This document shows positions 1-7,913 of a stretch of DNA of 64,000 nt, piece after piece. The stretch's first letter is position 1; every line of letters starts with the position of its first letter. The DNA lies in the NCBI RefSeq assembly GCF_020616155.1, contig NZ_CP085530.1:2850501-2914500 (forward strand), read 5' to 3'. The notes beneath the pieces are model-generated. The model was given only the letters and a program-made list of their open reading frames with translations, did not search any database and was not told where the DNA came from. Origin of the DNA: Vogesella sp. XCS3. Its GTDB lineage: Bacteria; Pseudomonadota; Gammaproteobacteria; Burkholderiales; Chromobacteriaceae. The translations under genes and the position numbers were made by a program.

Positions 1-325
1 GCAAGGTATGCAGCTTCAGCGGCAGCGGCTCGCCCAGCCAGCGCGCCGCCGTGGTGTGGCCAATCACTTCGTTGTCCAGCTCCGGGTGCAGCAGCACCGG
101 CAGGCCGTCGCGGTATTGTTCCAGCAGGGCGGTAACGGCCGGTAGCAGCGTCTCGGCAAAGTCGATCTCGAACATCGGCCGCGTGTGCGGGCCTACTTCG
201 CGCTCGATCAGCCGCCCTAGCCAGCAGCCGGCCGGCAGGCGCGGCGCCAGCGTGGCGTGCAGGGTGGCTGCTTGTGTGGTTTGTTCTGGCAGAAAATAAA
301 CATGGGCGTGATAAATAGTGGTCAT
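1..325 (-). CDS. DOPA 4,5-dioxygenase family protein (3' end cut by window edge)
   Basis: Reading leftwards from an ATG at 325, an open frame runs to the window edge (108 codons). It begins MTTIYHAHVYFLPEQTTQAA and later has GPHTRPMFEIDF, LPVLLHPELDNEVIGHTTAA and WLGEPLPLKL. The YHAHVYF start, the GPH and HPE patterns and the late WLG.PL.L segment are those of the small cytoplasmic DOPA 4,5-dioxygenase family (about 110-120 aa), so only a few C-terminal residues should be missing. Plant and fungal members cleave the DOPA ring; the substrate of the bacterial proteins is generally unknown, so function is by family only. No clear ribosome site is visible. It is divergent from the rarD-like gene, with about 170 bp of shared upstream DNA. 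Confidence 0.8.
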   Translation of the reverse strand, partial: MTTIYHAHVYFLPEQTTQAATLHATLAPRLPAGCWLGRLIEREVGPHTRPMFEIDFAETLLPAVTALLEQYRDGLPVLLHPELDNEVIGHTTAARWLGEPLPLKLHTL

Positions 326-495
326 TGTGTGCGTGTGATGTGGTTTTGGCGCCATGTTATCGCACGTGGCGGGGTTTTTGTAGCGGGTGGGTGCCGGTGG
401 CGACATGGTGTGCCGTGGGGTGGTGCTAGCACTGGCTAGCTGGCCGCCAGCCGCCATTTGCGGCACTATCACCGGGTATTCACTCGGGATTCGAT

Positions 496-1416
496 ATGAC
501 CACCCCTCAGGCGCCGTCCGGGCGCGGCATTGCGCTGTCGATCAGCGCCTCGCTGCTGTTTTCGCTGTTGCCGGCTTACGTTACCCAGTTGCGGCCGCTG
601 GATGGTCTGGGCATTTTTGCCTGGCGCATCCTGTGCACACTGCCCGGTGTGTTGCTGATCGTGCTGCTCACTGGCAAGCGCCAGGCGTTTGCCGATAGCT
701 GGCAGCGCATGTGGCGGCAACCGGCGCTGCTGGGGGCGGTGGCCGGTATGGCCGCGCTGATGGGGGTGCAGCTGTGGCTGTTCCTGTGGGCACCGCTGCA
801 CGGCCAGGTGATGGCGGTGTCGATGGGCTACTTTCTGGCGCCGCTGGTGATGGTGCTGGTGGGGCGGCTGTTGTACGGCGAGCGGCTGTACCGGCTGCAG
901 GCTATCGCCGTCGGCTTGGCGCTGCTGGGCGTGCTGCACGAGCTATGGCTGACGCGTGCCATTGCCTGGCCCACGCTGCTGGTGGTGCTGGGCTACCCGC
1001 CGTATTTTGTGTTGCGTCGCAAGAGCGGGCTGGACCCGGTGTGCGGCTTTGCGCTGGAAATGGCGCTGATGTTCCCGGTGGCGCTGGCCATGCTGTTGTG
1101 GCTGGGGCCGGCCGGCTGGGGCGTGCTGGACGAAGCGCGTTTCTGGTGGCTGCTGCCGGGGCTGGGCATCCTCAGCTCCATCGCGCTGCTGTGCAATATC
1201 GCCGCCAGCCACCTGCTGCCGATGGGGCTGTGGGGGCTGCTGGGTTATGTGGAGCCGGCGCTGCTGTTCGTGCTGGCCATCGCCTTTCTGGGCGAACCGC
1301 TGGGCGCCGACGGTTTGCTGACCTATGGCCCGATCTGGGGCGCGATTATCCTGGTTGCCATCCATACCCTGCGTCAGCAACGCAAGCTGGCGCTGTCTGT
1401 GAGGACGTCACCATGA
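496..1416 (+). CDS. rarD: RarD-type EamA/DMT superfamily permease
   Basis: 306-aa inner-membrane protein with about ten hydrophobic helices in two EamA repeats. The segment YFLAPLVMVLVGRLLYGERLYRLQ around residues 115-135 and the second-half GLLGYVEPALLFVLAIAFLGEPL are typical of the RarD branch (about 295-300 aa) of drug/metabolite transporters. The E. coli protein is called chloramphenicol-sensitive RarD, but its natural substrate is not established. The stop codon overlaps the ATG of the next gene (ATGA), so the two are probably translationally coupled. Family call is strong; substrate unknown. Confidence 0.85.
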   Translation: MTTPQAPSGRGIALSISASLLFSLLPAYVTQLRPLDGLGIFAWRILCTLPGVLLIVLLTGKRQAFADSWQRMWRQPALLGAVAGMAALMGVQLWLFLWAPLHGQVMAVSMGYFLAPLVMVLVGRLLYGERLYRLQAIAVGLALLGVLHELWLTRAIAWPTLLVVLGYPPYFVLRRKSGLDPVCGFALEMALMFPVALAMLLWLGPAGWGVLDEARFWWLLPGLGILSSIALLCNIAASHLLPMGLWGLLGYVEPALLFVLAIAFLGEPLGADGLLTYGPIWGAIILVAIHTLRQQRKLALSVRTSP

Positions 1417-1931
1417 AAAAGATTTTGCTGGCGCTGACCATGGCGGCCACGACCTTGGCTGCAGCAGCGCAAACCACGCTGGCGGTACCGGTGCGCCAGG
1501 GTTGGTTTGACGGCCAGCCGGTGTGGTACCTCACTACCGACGCCTCGCGCGCCGACGCCGCCATCGACAATGCGGCCAACCTGGTGCCACGGCTCGCCAA
1601 CGCCTTGCCGCTAAGCCGCCACGAGCCCAACCCGCGCTCGGTGCTGGACCGCATCTACAAGTTTGCCGCCCAGCCCAGCGTGCTGCCGTCCATTCCGCAG
1701 CCTTTGGGTGCGGCCAACCGTGACCGCGCCTACTCGCCGCTGTGGGACGTGATCATGGTGCACTGGCAGCCCGGCCGTACCGTGCGCGAGCTGCGTTCGG
1801 TGGACGAGGTGCTGGCGGCGGAGGATGCCGGCGATATCCGGCTGCAGCCGCTGGACCTGGTGGTGAACTGCCCGGTGCTGCAGGTTGGCCGCCAGGCGCT
1901 GCCCGGCATAACGCCACTGCCCTGGCCATAA
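1413..1931 (+). CDS. Small secreted protein of unknown function
   Basis: 172 aa starting MKKILLALTMAATTLAAAAQ, a clear Sec signal peptide with cleavage near AAAAQ, so the protein is probably periplasmic. The mature part has no motif I can assign with confidence; it contains WFDGQPVWYLTTDAS, a short DRIYKF segment and VIMVHWQPG, and ends ITPLPWP. Only one Cys is seen in the mature region (VVNCPVL). It starts inside the stop codon of the rarD-like gene (4-bp overlap) and was chosen over a much longer in-frame extension because that extension would lie entirely inside rarD while the signal peptide begins here. Coupling to a permease suggests a related role, which is inference. Confidence 0.75.
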   Translation: MKKILLALTMAATTLAAAAQTTLAVPVRQGWFDGQPVWYLTTDASRADAAIDNAANLVPRLANALPLSRHEPNPRSVLDRIYKFAAQPSVLPSIPQPLGAANRDRAYSPLWDVIMVHWQPGRTVRELRSVDEVLAAEDAGDIRLQPLDLVVNCPVLQVGRQALPGITPLPWP

Positions 1932-1954
1932 AAAAGCCCGGCGCAAGGCCGGGC
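1930..1954 (-). terminator. Rho-independent terminator of the TonB receptor gene
   Basis: GCCCGGC, five-base loop, GCCGGGC; on the minus strand it is followed by a T run. It lies directly after the receptor stop codon and overlaps the end of the convergent secreted-protein gene. Confidence 0.8.
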
Positions 1955-1979
1955 GGGTGTTGTCGGGTGGGCGCTGCGG

Positions 1980-4154
1980 CTAGAAGCGGTGTCCCACGCT
2001 GAGCTTGAGGTTGCGCCCCGGCGCGTATACGGCCTCGCTCATATAAGGCTGGTAGCTGCGGTTGAACACGTTGTCGATGCTGATGTCGGCAAAGTTGTCT
2101 TTCAAGGCACCTTGCCCCTGCCAGCGCGCAAACACGCTGTGCACGCTGTAACCCAGCGCGGTGGGCAGGGCATAGCTGGCGACCTGGTCGTTCGGCTCGC
2201 GGTCCTGCTTGCGCACGAACTTGCCCTGCCAGCCGATGGCCAGCCCCAGCGCCGGTAGCTTGCCGCCGACGGTCAGCACCGCTTTGCGCGGGCTGACGTC
2301 ACTGACTGGCTGGTTCTGGCCCCACGGGTTGCGCACCGAGCCGGTGTGCTGGCCGCGCATCCAGCTCAGCGCGGCGCTGGCAAACAGGCTGCGGCTGTCG
2401 TAATGCAGCTCCAGCTCCAGCCCTTCGGTACGGTAGCCGGGCAGGTTGCGGTAGAACGATTGCTTGCCGGGGTTGGGGGTGCCGGGTTCGTACATGACGC
2501 CAAAGCGCTTGTGGATATTGTCGTGCACGATGTTGCGGTAGGCGGTAACGGTGCCGACCAGGCTGTCGTCGCGGCTGAACAGGCCTTGTTCTTCCAGTTT
2601 CAGGCCGCCACGCAGGGCGGTCAGCCGTTCTTTGCGTAGCCCGCGGCTGCTCTTGGGCGCGCTGCTGGCGGTGCTTTGCACTTCGTACTGCTCGTCGATG
2701 ACCGGGGCACGCCAGGTGTGGCCTGCGTCGGCAAACAGGTTGAGGTTGCGTAGTGCTTGCAGGCTCAGGGCCAGGTGCTTGCTCCAGCCGCTGTAGCTGA
2801 CTGCGCGGTAATCGTGGCCGGCCTGCGGGTCGTTGTAGCGCGGTGCCAGGTTGGGCACGCCTTCGTTGTCTACCTTGTCGTAGCGCAGGCCGGGGGTGAC
2901 GCTGAGCGGGCCGTACTGCAGCTGGTATTCGGCGTAGCCGCCCAGCGTGTCCTGGAAGCCGGACGGCATGTAGTAGGGCTGCATCCAGCCGTAGTTGTAG
3001 CTGGCGTCGCTACTGCGGTTGCGCAGGTACATCAGCGTGTCGCGGCGCTGACGGTGGCTTTGCACGCCGATGGCCAGTTGCTGCGGCAGCGTGTCGCTGC
3101 CCAGCTGGGCGGTATTGCTCAACTCGAACTGCTCGTCGCGGTAGGCGGTGTGGCTCTGGTGACCCAGGCTGGCGGCAAAGTCGCTGCTGACGCTATCGGG
3201 GCGGCGGTCATCCTGCCGGCTGGCCGAGCGGCTATAGCGCAGGTTCAGCGCTAGCCACGGCAGTTCGGCCGGCGCGTACTGCCATTGTGCCACCCGCGTT
3301 TCGTCGCGCTGCTCGCGCCATAGCACCTTGCGGCGCCAGGCTTCTTCCAGGCCGTAGCGCTTGATGTCGGCCTGCGTCGGCGCCGGGATGTCGTCGCGCT
3401 TGGCGGCAAACGGCGACCATTCGGCGCTGTTGCTGTCTATCATCGACAGCGTCAAGCGGCTTTCGCCCAGCGGCAGCGCCAGTTTCAGCAGTGTGGATTC
3501 GCTGTTGGTGGCGGAAAACGGGTAGGCGGTGCCGTCGGCGCGGCGCTGGTTGTTGCCATCGCGGCGGGTCAGCGAGGCTAGCAGCTCGACAGGGAGTGCT
3601 TGTTGGCCGCGGGCAAACACTGTGGCGCTGCCCACGTGCTGGCCGTCGTTGTTGTGGCGGCCGAATTTCAGCAGGCCGCCGATGTGTTCTCCGGGGCGCA
3701 GCAGGTCGCGTGCGTCCTTGCTCTCGACGCGGATGGTACCGCCAAAGCCGCCATTGCCGTAGCGCACCGAGTGCGCACCCTTGTCCACGCTGACCTGTTT
3801 GATCAGTTCCGGCTCGATGAACAGCGAGCCCTGCCGGTATTTCTCGAAGCCCTTGTTGGCGCCATCCAGCTGTACCCGCACGTCTTCGGTATCGCCAAAA
3901 CCCCAGATGTTCAGCGACTGCCCACCTGGGCGCGAATTGCCGTTCAGGTCCACGCCGGGCAGGTTATCCAGCAGGTGCGGTACGCTGATCGCTTGCTGGC
4001 TGTCGATTTCATCCGGTGTGATGCTGGTCTTTCCTGGTGCAATTGGCCGCACTGCGGTGACGGTGACGGTTGGTAGTGTGATTTCTTCAGCGTTTGCCGG
4101 TATGAAAATGGCTTGTATGGCCAGTAGTGTTGGCAGAGTGTGTCGCATGCGCAT
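1980..4154 (-). CDS. TonB-dependent outer-membrane receptor, haem/haemoglobin type
   Basis: 724 aa. An N-terminal signal peptide (MRMRHTLPTLLAIQAIFIPANA) is followed by a TonB-box-like stretch (EEITLPTVTVTAVR), a plug domain with IDSQQAISVPHLLDNLPGVDLNG and VDKGAHSVRYGNGGFGGTIRVESKD (about residues 45-150), and a 22-strand barrel ending LKLSVGHRF with the C-terminal Phe needed for barrel assembly. The GNGGFGGTI plug motif is typical of the haemoglobin/haem/transferrin receptor branch. It should import an iron ligand, probably haem, using TonB energy. It stands alone: no tonB or haem ABC genes are nearby. A good Fur box lies just upstream, so iron repression is expected. The exact ligand cannot be read from sequence. 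Confidence 0.85.
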   Translation of the reverse strand: MRMRHTLPTLLAIQAIFIPANAEEITLPTVTVTAVRPIAPGKTSITPDEIDSQQAISVPHLLDNLPGVDLNGNSRPGGQSLNIWGFGDTEDVRVQLDGANKGFEKYRQGSLFIEPELIKQVSVDKGAHSVRYGNGGFGGTIRVESKDARDLLRPGEHIGGLLKFGRHNNDGQHVGSATVFARGQQALPVELLASLTRRDGNNQRRADGTAYPFSATNSESTLLKLALPLGESRLTLSMIDSNSAEWSPFAAKRDDIPAPTQADIKRYGLEEAWRRKVLWREQRDETRVAQWQYAPAELPWLALNLRYSRSASRQDDRRPDSVSSDFAASLGHQSHTAYRDEQFELSNTAQLGSDTLPQQLAIGVQSHRQRRDTLMYLRNRSSDASYNYGWMQPYYMPSGFQDTLGGYAEYQLQYGPLSVTPGLRYDKVDNEGVPNLAPRYNDPQAGHDYRAVSYSGWSKHLALSLQALRNLNLFADAGHTWRAPVIDEQYEVQSTASSAPKSSRGLRKERLTALRGGLKLEEQGLFSRDDSLVGTVTAYRNIVHDNIHKRFGVMYEPGTPNPGKQSFYRNLPGYRTEGLELELHYDSRSLFASAALSWMRGQHTGSVRNPWGQNQPVSDVSPRKAVLTVGGKLPALGLAIGWQGKFVRKQDREPNDQVASYALPTALGYSVHSVFARWQGQGALKDNFADISIDNVFNRSYQPYMSEAVYAPGRNLKLSVGHRF

Positions 4155-4173
4155 GATTTGTTGTGATTGTTTT

Positions 4174-4192
4174 GTTATTGATAATCATTATT
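4174..4192 (-). promoter_or_regulatory. Fur box of the TonB-dependent receptor
   Basis: The 19-mer GTTATTGATAATCATTATT matches the Fur consensus GATAATGATAATCATTATC at 16 of 19 positions and sits about 20-40 bp upstream of the receptor ATG, where it would cover the promoter. Iron-replete Fur should repress the gene. Confidence 0.85.
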
Positions 4193-4252
4193 ATTATAAA
4201 GTCAAAACAAAGCAGCAATCAAACTGTCATGTCGCCAGGGTGTGGCCTGCGC

Positions 4253-5452
4253 TCAGGCCTGCCAGCCGTCCGGCACGCGGCCAAAGCGCAATTGCGGCGT
4301 GCAGTGCCAGTCGGCGCACTGCTGTAGCGCTTTCAGGATGTCCTGCTGCAGGCGCTTGCCCGGCTTGATGCCGGGCTCCAGGTACAGCGCTTTCACCTCG
4401 AACACGCCCTGCGCGCGGTGCGCCTTGGCGTCCAGCCGCCCCACCAGTTGGCCGCGTACCAACAGCGGCAGCACAAAGTAGCCGTACTGGCGCTTGGGCG
4501 CCGGGGTATAGCACTCGATGCGGTAGTCAAAGCCGAACAGCTGGCTGGCGCGCGCGCGGTGCCACACCACCGGGTCGAACGGCGACAGCACGGTGCAGGC
4601 GCTGGCTTTCAGCTGGCCGTCTGCGGCCAACCTTAATGTGTCTTGCAGGCTGTGGTGCACGTAGCTGTCGCCTTTCAGACCTGCTACCTGTACCGGCAGC
4701 AGTTCGCCGCTGTCGACCAGCGGCGCCAGCTCGGCGGCGCTGACCTTGCCGCGCAGACGGAAGTAGTCGCCCACCCAGCCGGCTTGCACCAGGCCCAGCG
4801 CACGGCAGCTGGCGCGGATCATGTCGTGGCGGGCGCTGGCTGGCGTGGGCAGGTGCTGCGCGTCGTCCCAATGCGGCAGCACGCGCTCGGCCAGGTCGTA
4901 CACGCGCTGGAAGTTCTCGCGCTGGCGCACCATCAGTTGGCCGCTGGTGAACAGCACTTCCAGGTGGCGTTTTTCCGGCTTCCAGTCCCACCAGCCATTG
5001 CCCTTGCCGCCCTGGCGCGCAAAGTCGCGCGAGCGTACCGGGCCGTGCTGGCGGATGTGCGCCAGCAGCTGGTCGATGTCGGCGCGGTGTTTGTCCATCC
5101 AGCTGACCGAGTACTTCCAGCCCATGGCCGCCGGGTCCAGCATGCGGTGGCGCAGCAGGCGGTAGTCTTCTACCGGTACAAAGCAGGCCTCGTGCGCCCA
5201 GTACTCGAACAGCGCGCCGTCGGCCAGCAGGCTGTCCAGCCAGGCCGGGTCGTAGTGCCCCAGGCGGCTGTACAGCACCAGGTAGGGGCTGCGCGCCACT
5301 ACGCTGATGGTGTCGATCTGCAGCAGTGCCATGCGGCGGATGGCGGCCAGTACATCGTCGCGGCTGGCTTTGCGCCGTGGCGGGGTGAGCAGGCCCTGGG
5401 CGGCCAGGTGCAACGCGCGGGCGTCGGCAAGCGACAGGTGGGTGGTGGTCAT
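4253..5452 (-). CDS. ycaQ: Winged-helix DNA glycosylase, YcaQ/AlkX family
   Basis: 399 aa, close to E. coli YcaQ (410 aa). Begins MTTTHLSLADARALHLAAQGLL and shows LLQIDTISVVARSPYLVLYSRLGHYDPAWLD, then CFVPVEDYRLLRHRM. The family (HTH_42) uses tandem winged helices to open alkylated or cross-linked DNA. Residues 45-47, QID, form the Q-hydrophobic-D motif of the YcaQ/AlkX branch acting on interstrand crosslinks, as opposed to the QxQ motif of AlkZ. The start is the ATG at 5452; an in-frame extension to 5515 adds 21 residues (MTGSTGERLCCTHC...) with no family match. The last residues are VPDGWQA. Repair role is from family knowledge. Confidence 0.88.
   Translation of the reverse strand: MTTTHLSLADARALHLAAQGLLTPPRRKASRDDVLAAIRRMALLQIDTISVVARSPYLVLYSRLGHYDPAWLDSLLADGALFEYWAHEACFVPVEDYRLLRHRMLDPAAMGWKYSVSWMDKHRADIDQLLAHIRQHGPVRSRDFARQGGKGNGWWDWKPEKRHLEVLFTSGQLMVRQRENFQRVYDLAERVLPHWDDAQHLPTPASARHDMIRASCRALGLVQAGWVGDYFRLRGKVSAAELAPLVDSGELLPVQVAGLKGDSYVHHSLQDTLRLAADGQLKASACTVLSPFDPVVWHRARASQLFGFDYRIECYTPAPKRQYGYFVLPLLVRGQLVGRLDAKAHRAQGVFEVKALYLEPGIKPGKRLQQDILKALQQCADWHCTPQLRFGRVPDGWQA
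4623..4634 (+). repeat. Uptake-like 12-mer copy inside ycaQ
   Basis: Exact GCGGCCAACCTT within the coding region; one of eleven exact copies seen in the window. Confidence 0.75.
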
Positions 5453-5729
5453 GGCAATAAAATGACAGCGTGAACAGTGTGTACAGCATAGCCGTTCGCC
5501 AGTGCTGCCGGTCAACGGTAGAATGCTGTCGGCCTGTCACGACGGGCAGTTTCTTGTATGGCATTTTCATGCCATGGTGTACCGCCCGGCCAGTATTGGC
5601 AGGGCGTCTTGTTCTTTAAGTGCGCCAGCGCAGCGGCAGCCATTGCCGGGTGCGGCGCCACGTGGGCCCATGGCCTTTATACCAACCTGAACCGCGGCGG
5701 CGATCCCGCTACGGCAAGGAGCGATCTTT

Positions 5730-7595
5730 ATGTTGTTTTCCTGGTTTGAACGCCGGGTAGATGCCTACCCGGATACCCCCCCGCCACAACCCCCGAAAGG
5801 GTTTTTCCCGTTTGTCTGGTCGGCCACCGCCGGCATGCGCGGCCTGATTCTGGGCATGGCGCTGCTGACGGCCACCATCGGTGCGTTCGAGGCGCTGCTG
5901 TTTTCCATGCTGGGCTCGATTGTGGACTGGCTCAGCCACGTGCCACCAGCGCAGCTATGGGACAAGGAGCGCGACAACCTGCTGCTCTTGGCCGCCATCC
6001 TGCTGGCCAGCCCGCTGCTGATTGCGCTGCAGGCCATGGCCAAGTACCAGGGCCTGTTCGGTAATTTCCCTATGCGTTTGCGCTGGCATTTTCACCGCCA
6101 CCTGCTGAACCAGAGCATGGCCTTTTACCAGGACGAGTTTGCCGGCCGCGTGTCGGCCAAGGTGATGCAGACCGCACTGGCAGTGCGCGACACGGTGCTG
6201 ATCATTACCGACATCATGGTGTTTGTGGTGATCTACTTCATCACCATGGTGGCGGTGGTGGGCAGCTTCGACGCGGTGTTGCTGTGGCCCTTCCTGGCGT
6301 GGCTGGCGCTGTACGCGGTTACGCTGCGCTTCTTTGTGCCACGCCTCGGCCGTGCCGCCAGCCAGCAGGCCGACGCGCGCAGCCTGATGACCGGCCGCAT
6401 TACCGACGCCTACACCAATATCGCCACCGTCAAACTGTTCTCGCAGGGTAACCACGAGGCGCGTTTTGCCAAGGGCGCGATGCAGGAGTTCATGCAGACC
6501 GCCTACCGCCAGATGCGCTTGGTCAGCGGTTTCGAGATTGTTAACCACATTCTCAGCATGGGCCTGATTGCCAGCACCGCCGGCGCCACGCTGTGGCTGT
6601 GGAGCCGCGGCGAGGTGGGCGTGGGCGCAGTGGCGGCGGCTACGGCCATGGCGCTGCGCCTGAACGGTGTGTCGCACTGGATCATGTGGGAGATGTCCAG
6701 CCTGTTCGAGAACATCGGCACGGTGCAGGACGGCATTACCACGCTGTCGCGCCCGATTGCCATCCACGACGCGCCGGACGCCCGGCCGCTACAGGTTGGC
6801 CGCGGCGAGCTGCGTTTCGACAACGTGCGCTTCAGCTACGGCGGCGAAAAAGTGGTGATCGATGGCCTCAACCTCACCATCCGCCCCGGCGAGAAAATCG
6901 GCCTGGTTGGCCGCAGCGGCGCCGGCAAGTCCACCATCGTCAACCTGCTGCTGCGCTTTTACGAGCTGGAAAGCGGCCGCATCCTGATCGACGGCCAGGA
7001 CATCCGCCAGGTCACGCAGGACAGCCTGCGCGCGCAGGTGGGCATGGTGACGCAGGACACCTCGCTGCTGCACCGCTCGGTGCGCGACAACCTGTGTTAC
7101 GGCCGTATGCAGGCCAGCGACGAGGAAATGATCGCCGCCGCGCAAAAGGCCGAGGCGCACGAGTTCATCCTGCAGCTGACCGACCCCAAGGGCCGTACCG
7201 GCTACGACGCCCACGTGGGCGAGCGCGGCGTGAAGCTATCCGGCGGCCAGCGCCAGCGCGTGGCCATCGCCCGCGTGATGCTGAAGGACGCGCCCATCCT
7301 GCTGCTGGACGAAGCCACCAGCGCGCTGGATTCTGAGGTAGAAGCGGCCATCCAGAGCAGCCTGTACCGGCTGATGGAAGGCAAAACCGTGGTGGCCATC
7401 GCGCACCGCTTGTCCACCATCGCCGCCATGGACCGGCTGATCGTGCTGGACAAGGGCCGGGTGGTGGAAGAGGGCAGCCACGAGCAACTGCTGGCCAAGG
7501 GCGGCTTGTACGCCCGGCTGTGGGCGCACCAGAGCGGCGGTTTCCTCGGTGAGGAGATCGACCCGGAAGAAGAAGCCGCGCTGGCTGCCGGCTAA
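5730..7595 (+). CDS. ABC exporter, fused permease and ATPase
   Basis: 621 aa. Residues about 25-330 form a six-helix type-1 exporter domain with the long intracellular loops of this class (TGRITDAYTNIATVKLFSQGNHEARF). The ATPase half has Walker A GRSGAGKST, Q-loop, signature LSGGQRQRVAIARV, Walker B ILLLDEATSA and switch AHRLSTI. It should act as a homodimer exporting lipids, drugs or peptides; the substrate is not evident and no processing peptidase domain is present. A good ribosome site (AAGGAG) precedes the ATG. It is monocistronic, ends in TAAGG that forms part of an uptake-like 12-mer, and is followed by a strong terminator. Multidrug exporters and MsbA-like flippases are the alternatives. 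Confidence 0.9.
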   Translation: MLFSWFERRVDAYPDTPPPQPPKGFFPFVWSATAGMRGLILGMALLTATIGAFEALLFSMLGSIVDWLSHVPPAQLWDKERDNLLLLAAILLASPLLIALQAMAKYQGLFGNFPMRLRWHFHRHLLNQSMAFYQDEFAGRVSAKVMQTALAVRDTVLIITDIMVFVVIYFITMVAVVGSFDAVLLWPFLAWLALYAVTLRFFVPRLGRAASQQADARSLMTGRITDAYTNIATVKLFSQGNHEARFAKGAMQEFMQTAYRQMRLVSGFEIVNHILSMGLIASTAGATLWLWSRGEVGVGAVAAATAMALRLNGVSHWIMWEMSSLFENIGTVQDGITTLSRPIAIHDAPDARPLQVGRGELRFDNVRFSYGGEKVVIDGLNLTIRPGEKIGLVGRSGAGKSTIVNLLLRFYELESGRILIDGQDIRQVTQDSLRAQVGMVTQDTSLLHRSVRDNLCYGRMQASDEEMIAAAQKAEAHEFILQLTDPKGRTGYDAHVGERGVKLSGGQRQRVAIARVMLKDAPILLLDEATSALDSEVEAAIQSSLYRLMEGKTVVAIAHRLSTIAAMDRLIVLDKGRVVEEGSHEQLLAKGGLYARLWAHQSGGFLGEEIDPEEEAALAAG

Positions 7596-7605
7596 GGTTG
7601 GCCGC
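7594..7605 (-). repeat. Uptake-like 12-mer copy
   Basis: Exact AAGGTTGGCCGC; its first two bases are also the last two of the ABC exporter stop codon. Confidence 0.75.
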
Positions 7606-7617
7606 AGGCTGACAAAA

Positions 7618-7645
7618 GCCCCCTTCTGCGGAAGGGGGCTTTTTC
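7618..7645 (+). terminator. Rho-independent terminator after the ABC exporter
   Basis: Nine-pair stem GCCCCCTTC / GAAGGGGGC with a short loop and a T run. Confidence 0.9.
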
Positions 7646-7669
7646 TAGTGGCGGGGCGGGCGCAATAAA

Positions 7670-7685
7670 GTAGTTTTTACACTAC
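7670..7685. promoter_or_regulatory. GTAGT-N6-ACTAC palindrome upstream of pckG
   Basis: GTAGT-TTTTAC-ACTAC, perfect five-base arms, 229 bp before the pckG start. The same architecture precedes gap (28364) and recurs at 29769. Since pckA, gapA and tal form the classical HexR regulon in Proteobacteria, this may be the operator of a HexR-like regulator; that is inference, as the spacing differs from the known gammaproteobacterial HexR site. Confidence 0.45.
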
Positions 7686-7845
7686 GCCTTGCCGCCGATC
7701 AGCCAGCTGTTTGCGCTTTTTACGCAACAAAAAGGCGGATATCAATATCAAATTTTGATGGCAGTTGAGTTAAAGCAGACAGGGTTGTACCTAGTTGACT
7801 ACAGCTGCGCGATAATGCCGCAGCCCCCTCAGGGCGGCCTACCAG

Positions 7846-7878
7846 ACCCGCCCGGCCTTCGGGAAGGGGGCGGGTTTT
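7846..7878 (+). promoter_or_regulatory. GC-rich stem-loop with T run in the pckG leader
   Basis: CCCGCCC...GGGCGGG closes over an inner CCTT/AAGG stem and is followed by TTTTGT, 35-65 bp before the pckG ATG. It has the form of an intrinsic terminator but lies upstream of the gene, so it could be an attenuator or end read-through from upstream. The 318-bp gap from 7596 to 7913 holds no gene; it contains this hairpin, the exporter terminator and the palindrome at 7670. Confidence 0.5.
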
Positions 7879-7913
7879 GTCGGCTGCTCTGCCCAACTCA
7901 TGACGAGGTAGAC

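Noticed and set aside
711..1412. Long N-terminal extension of the secreted protein within rarD
   Set aside because: The extension is a shadow of the rarD coding frame (Ala/Gly-rich) and would bury the clear signal peptide.
5453..5515. N-terminal extension of ycaQ to the upstream ATG
   Set aside because: The 21 added residues are Cys-rich, unlike the family, and the family start fits the ATG at 5452.
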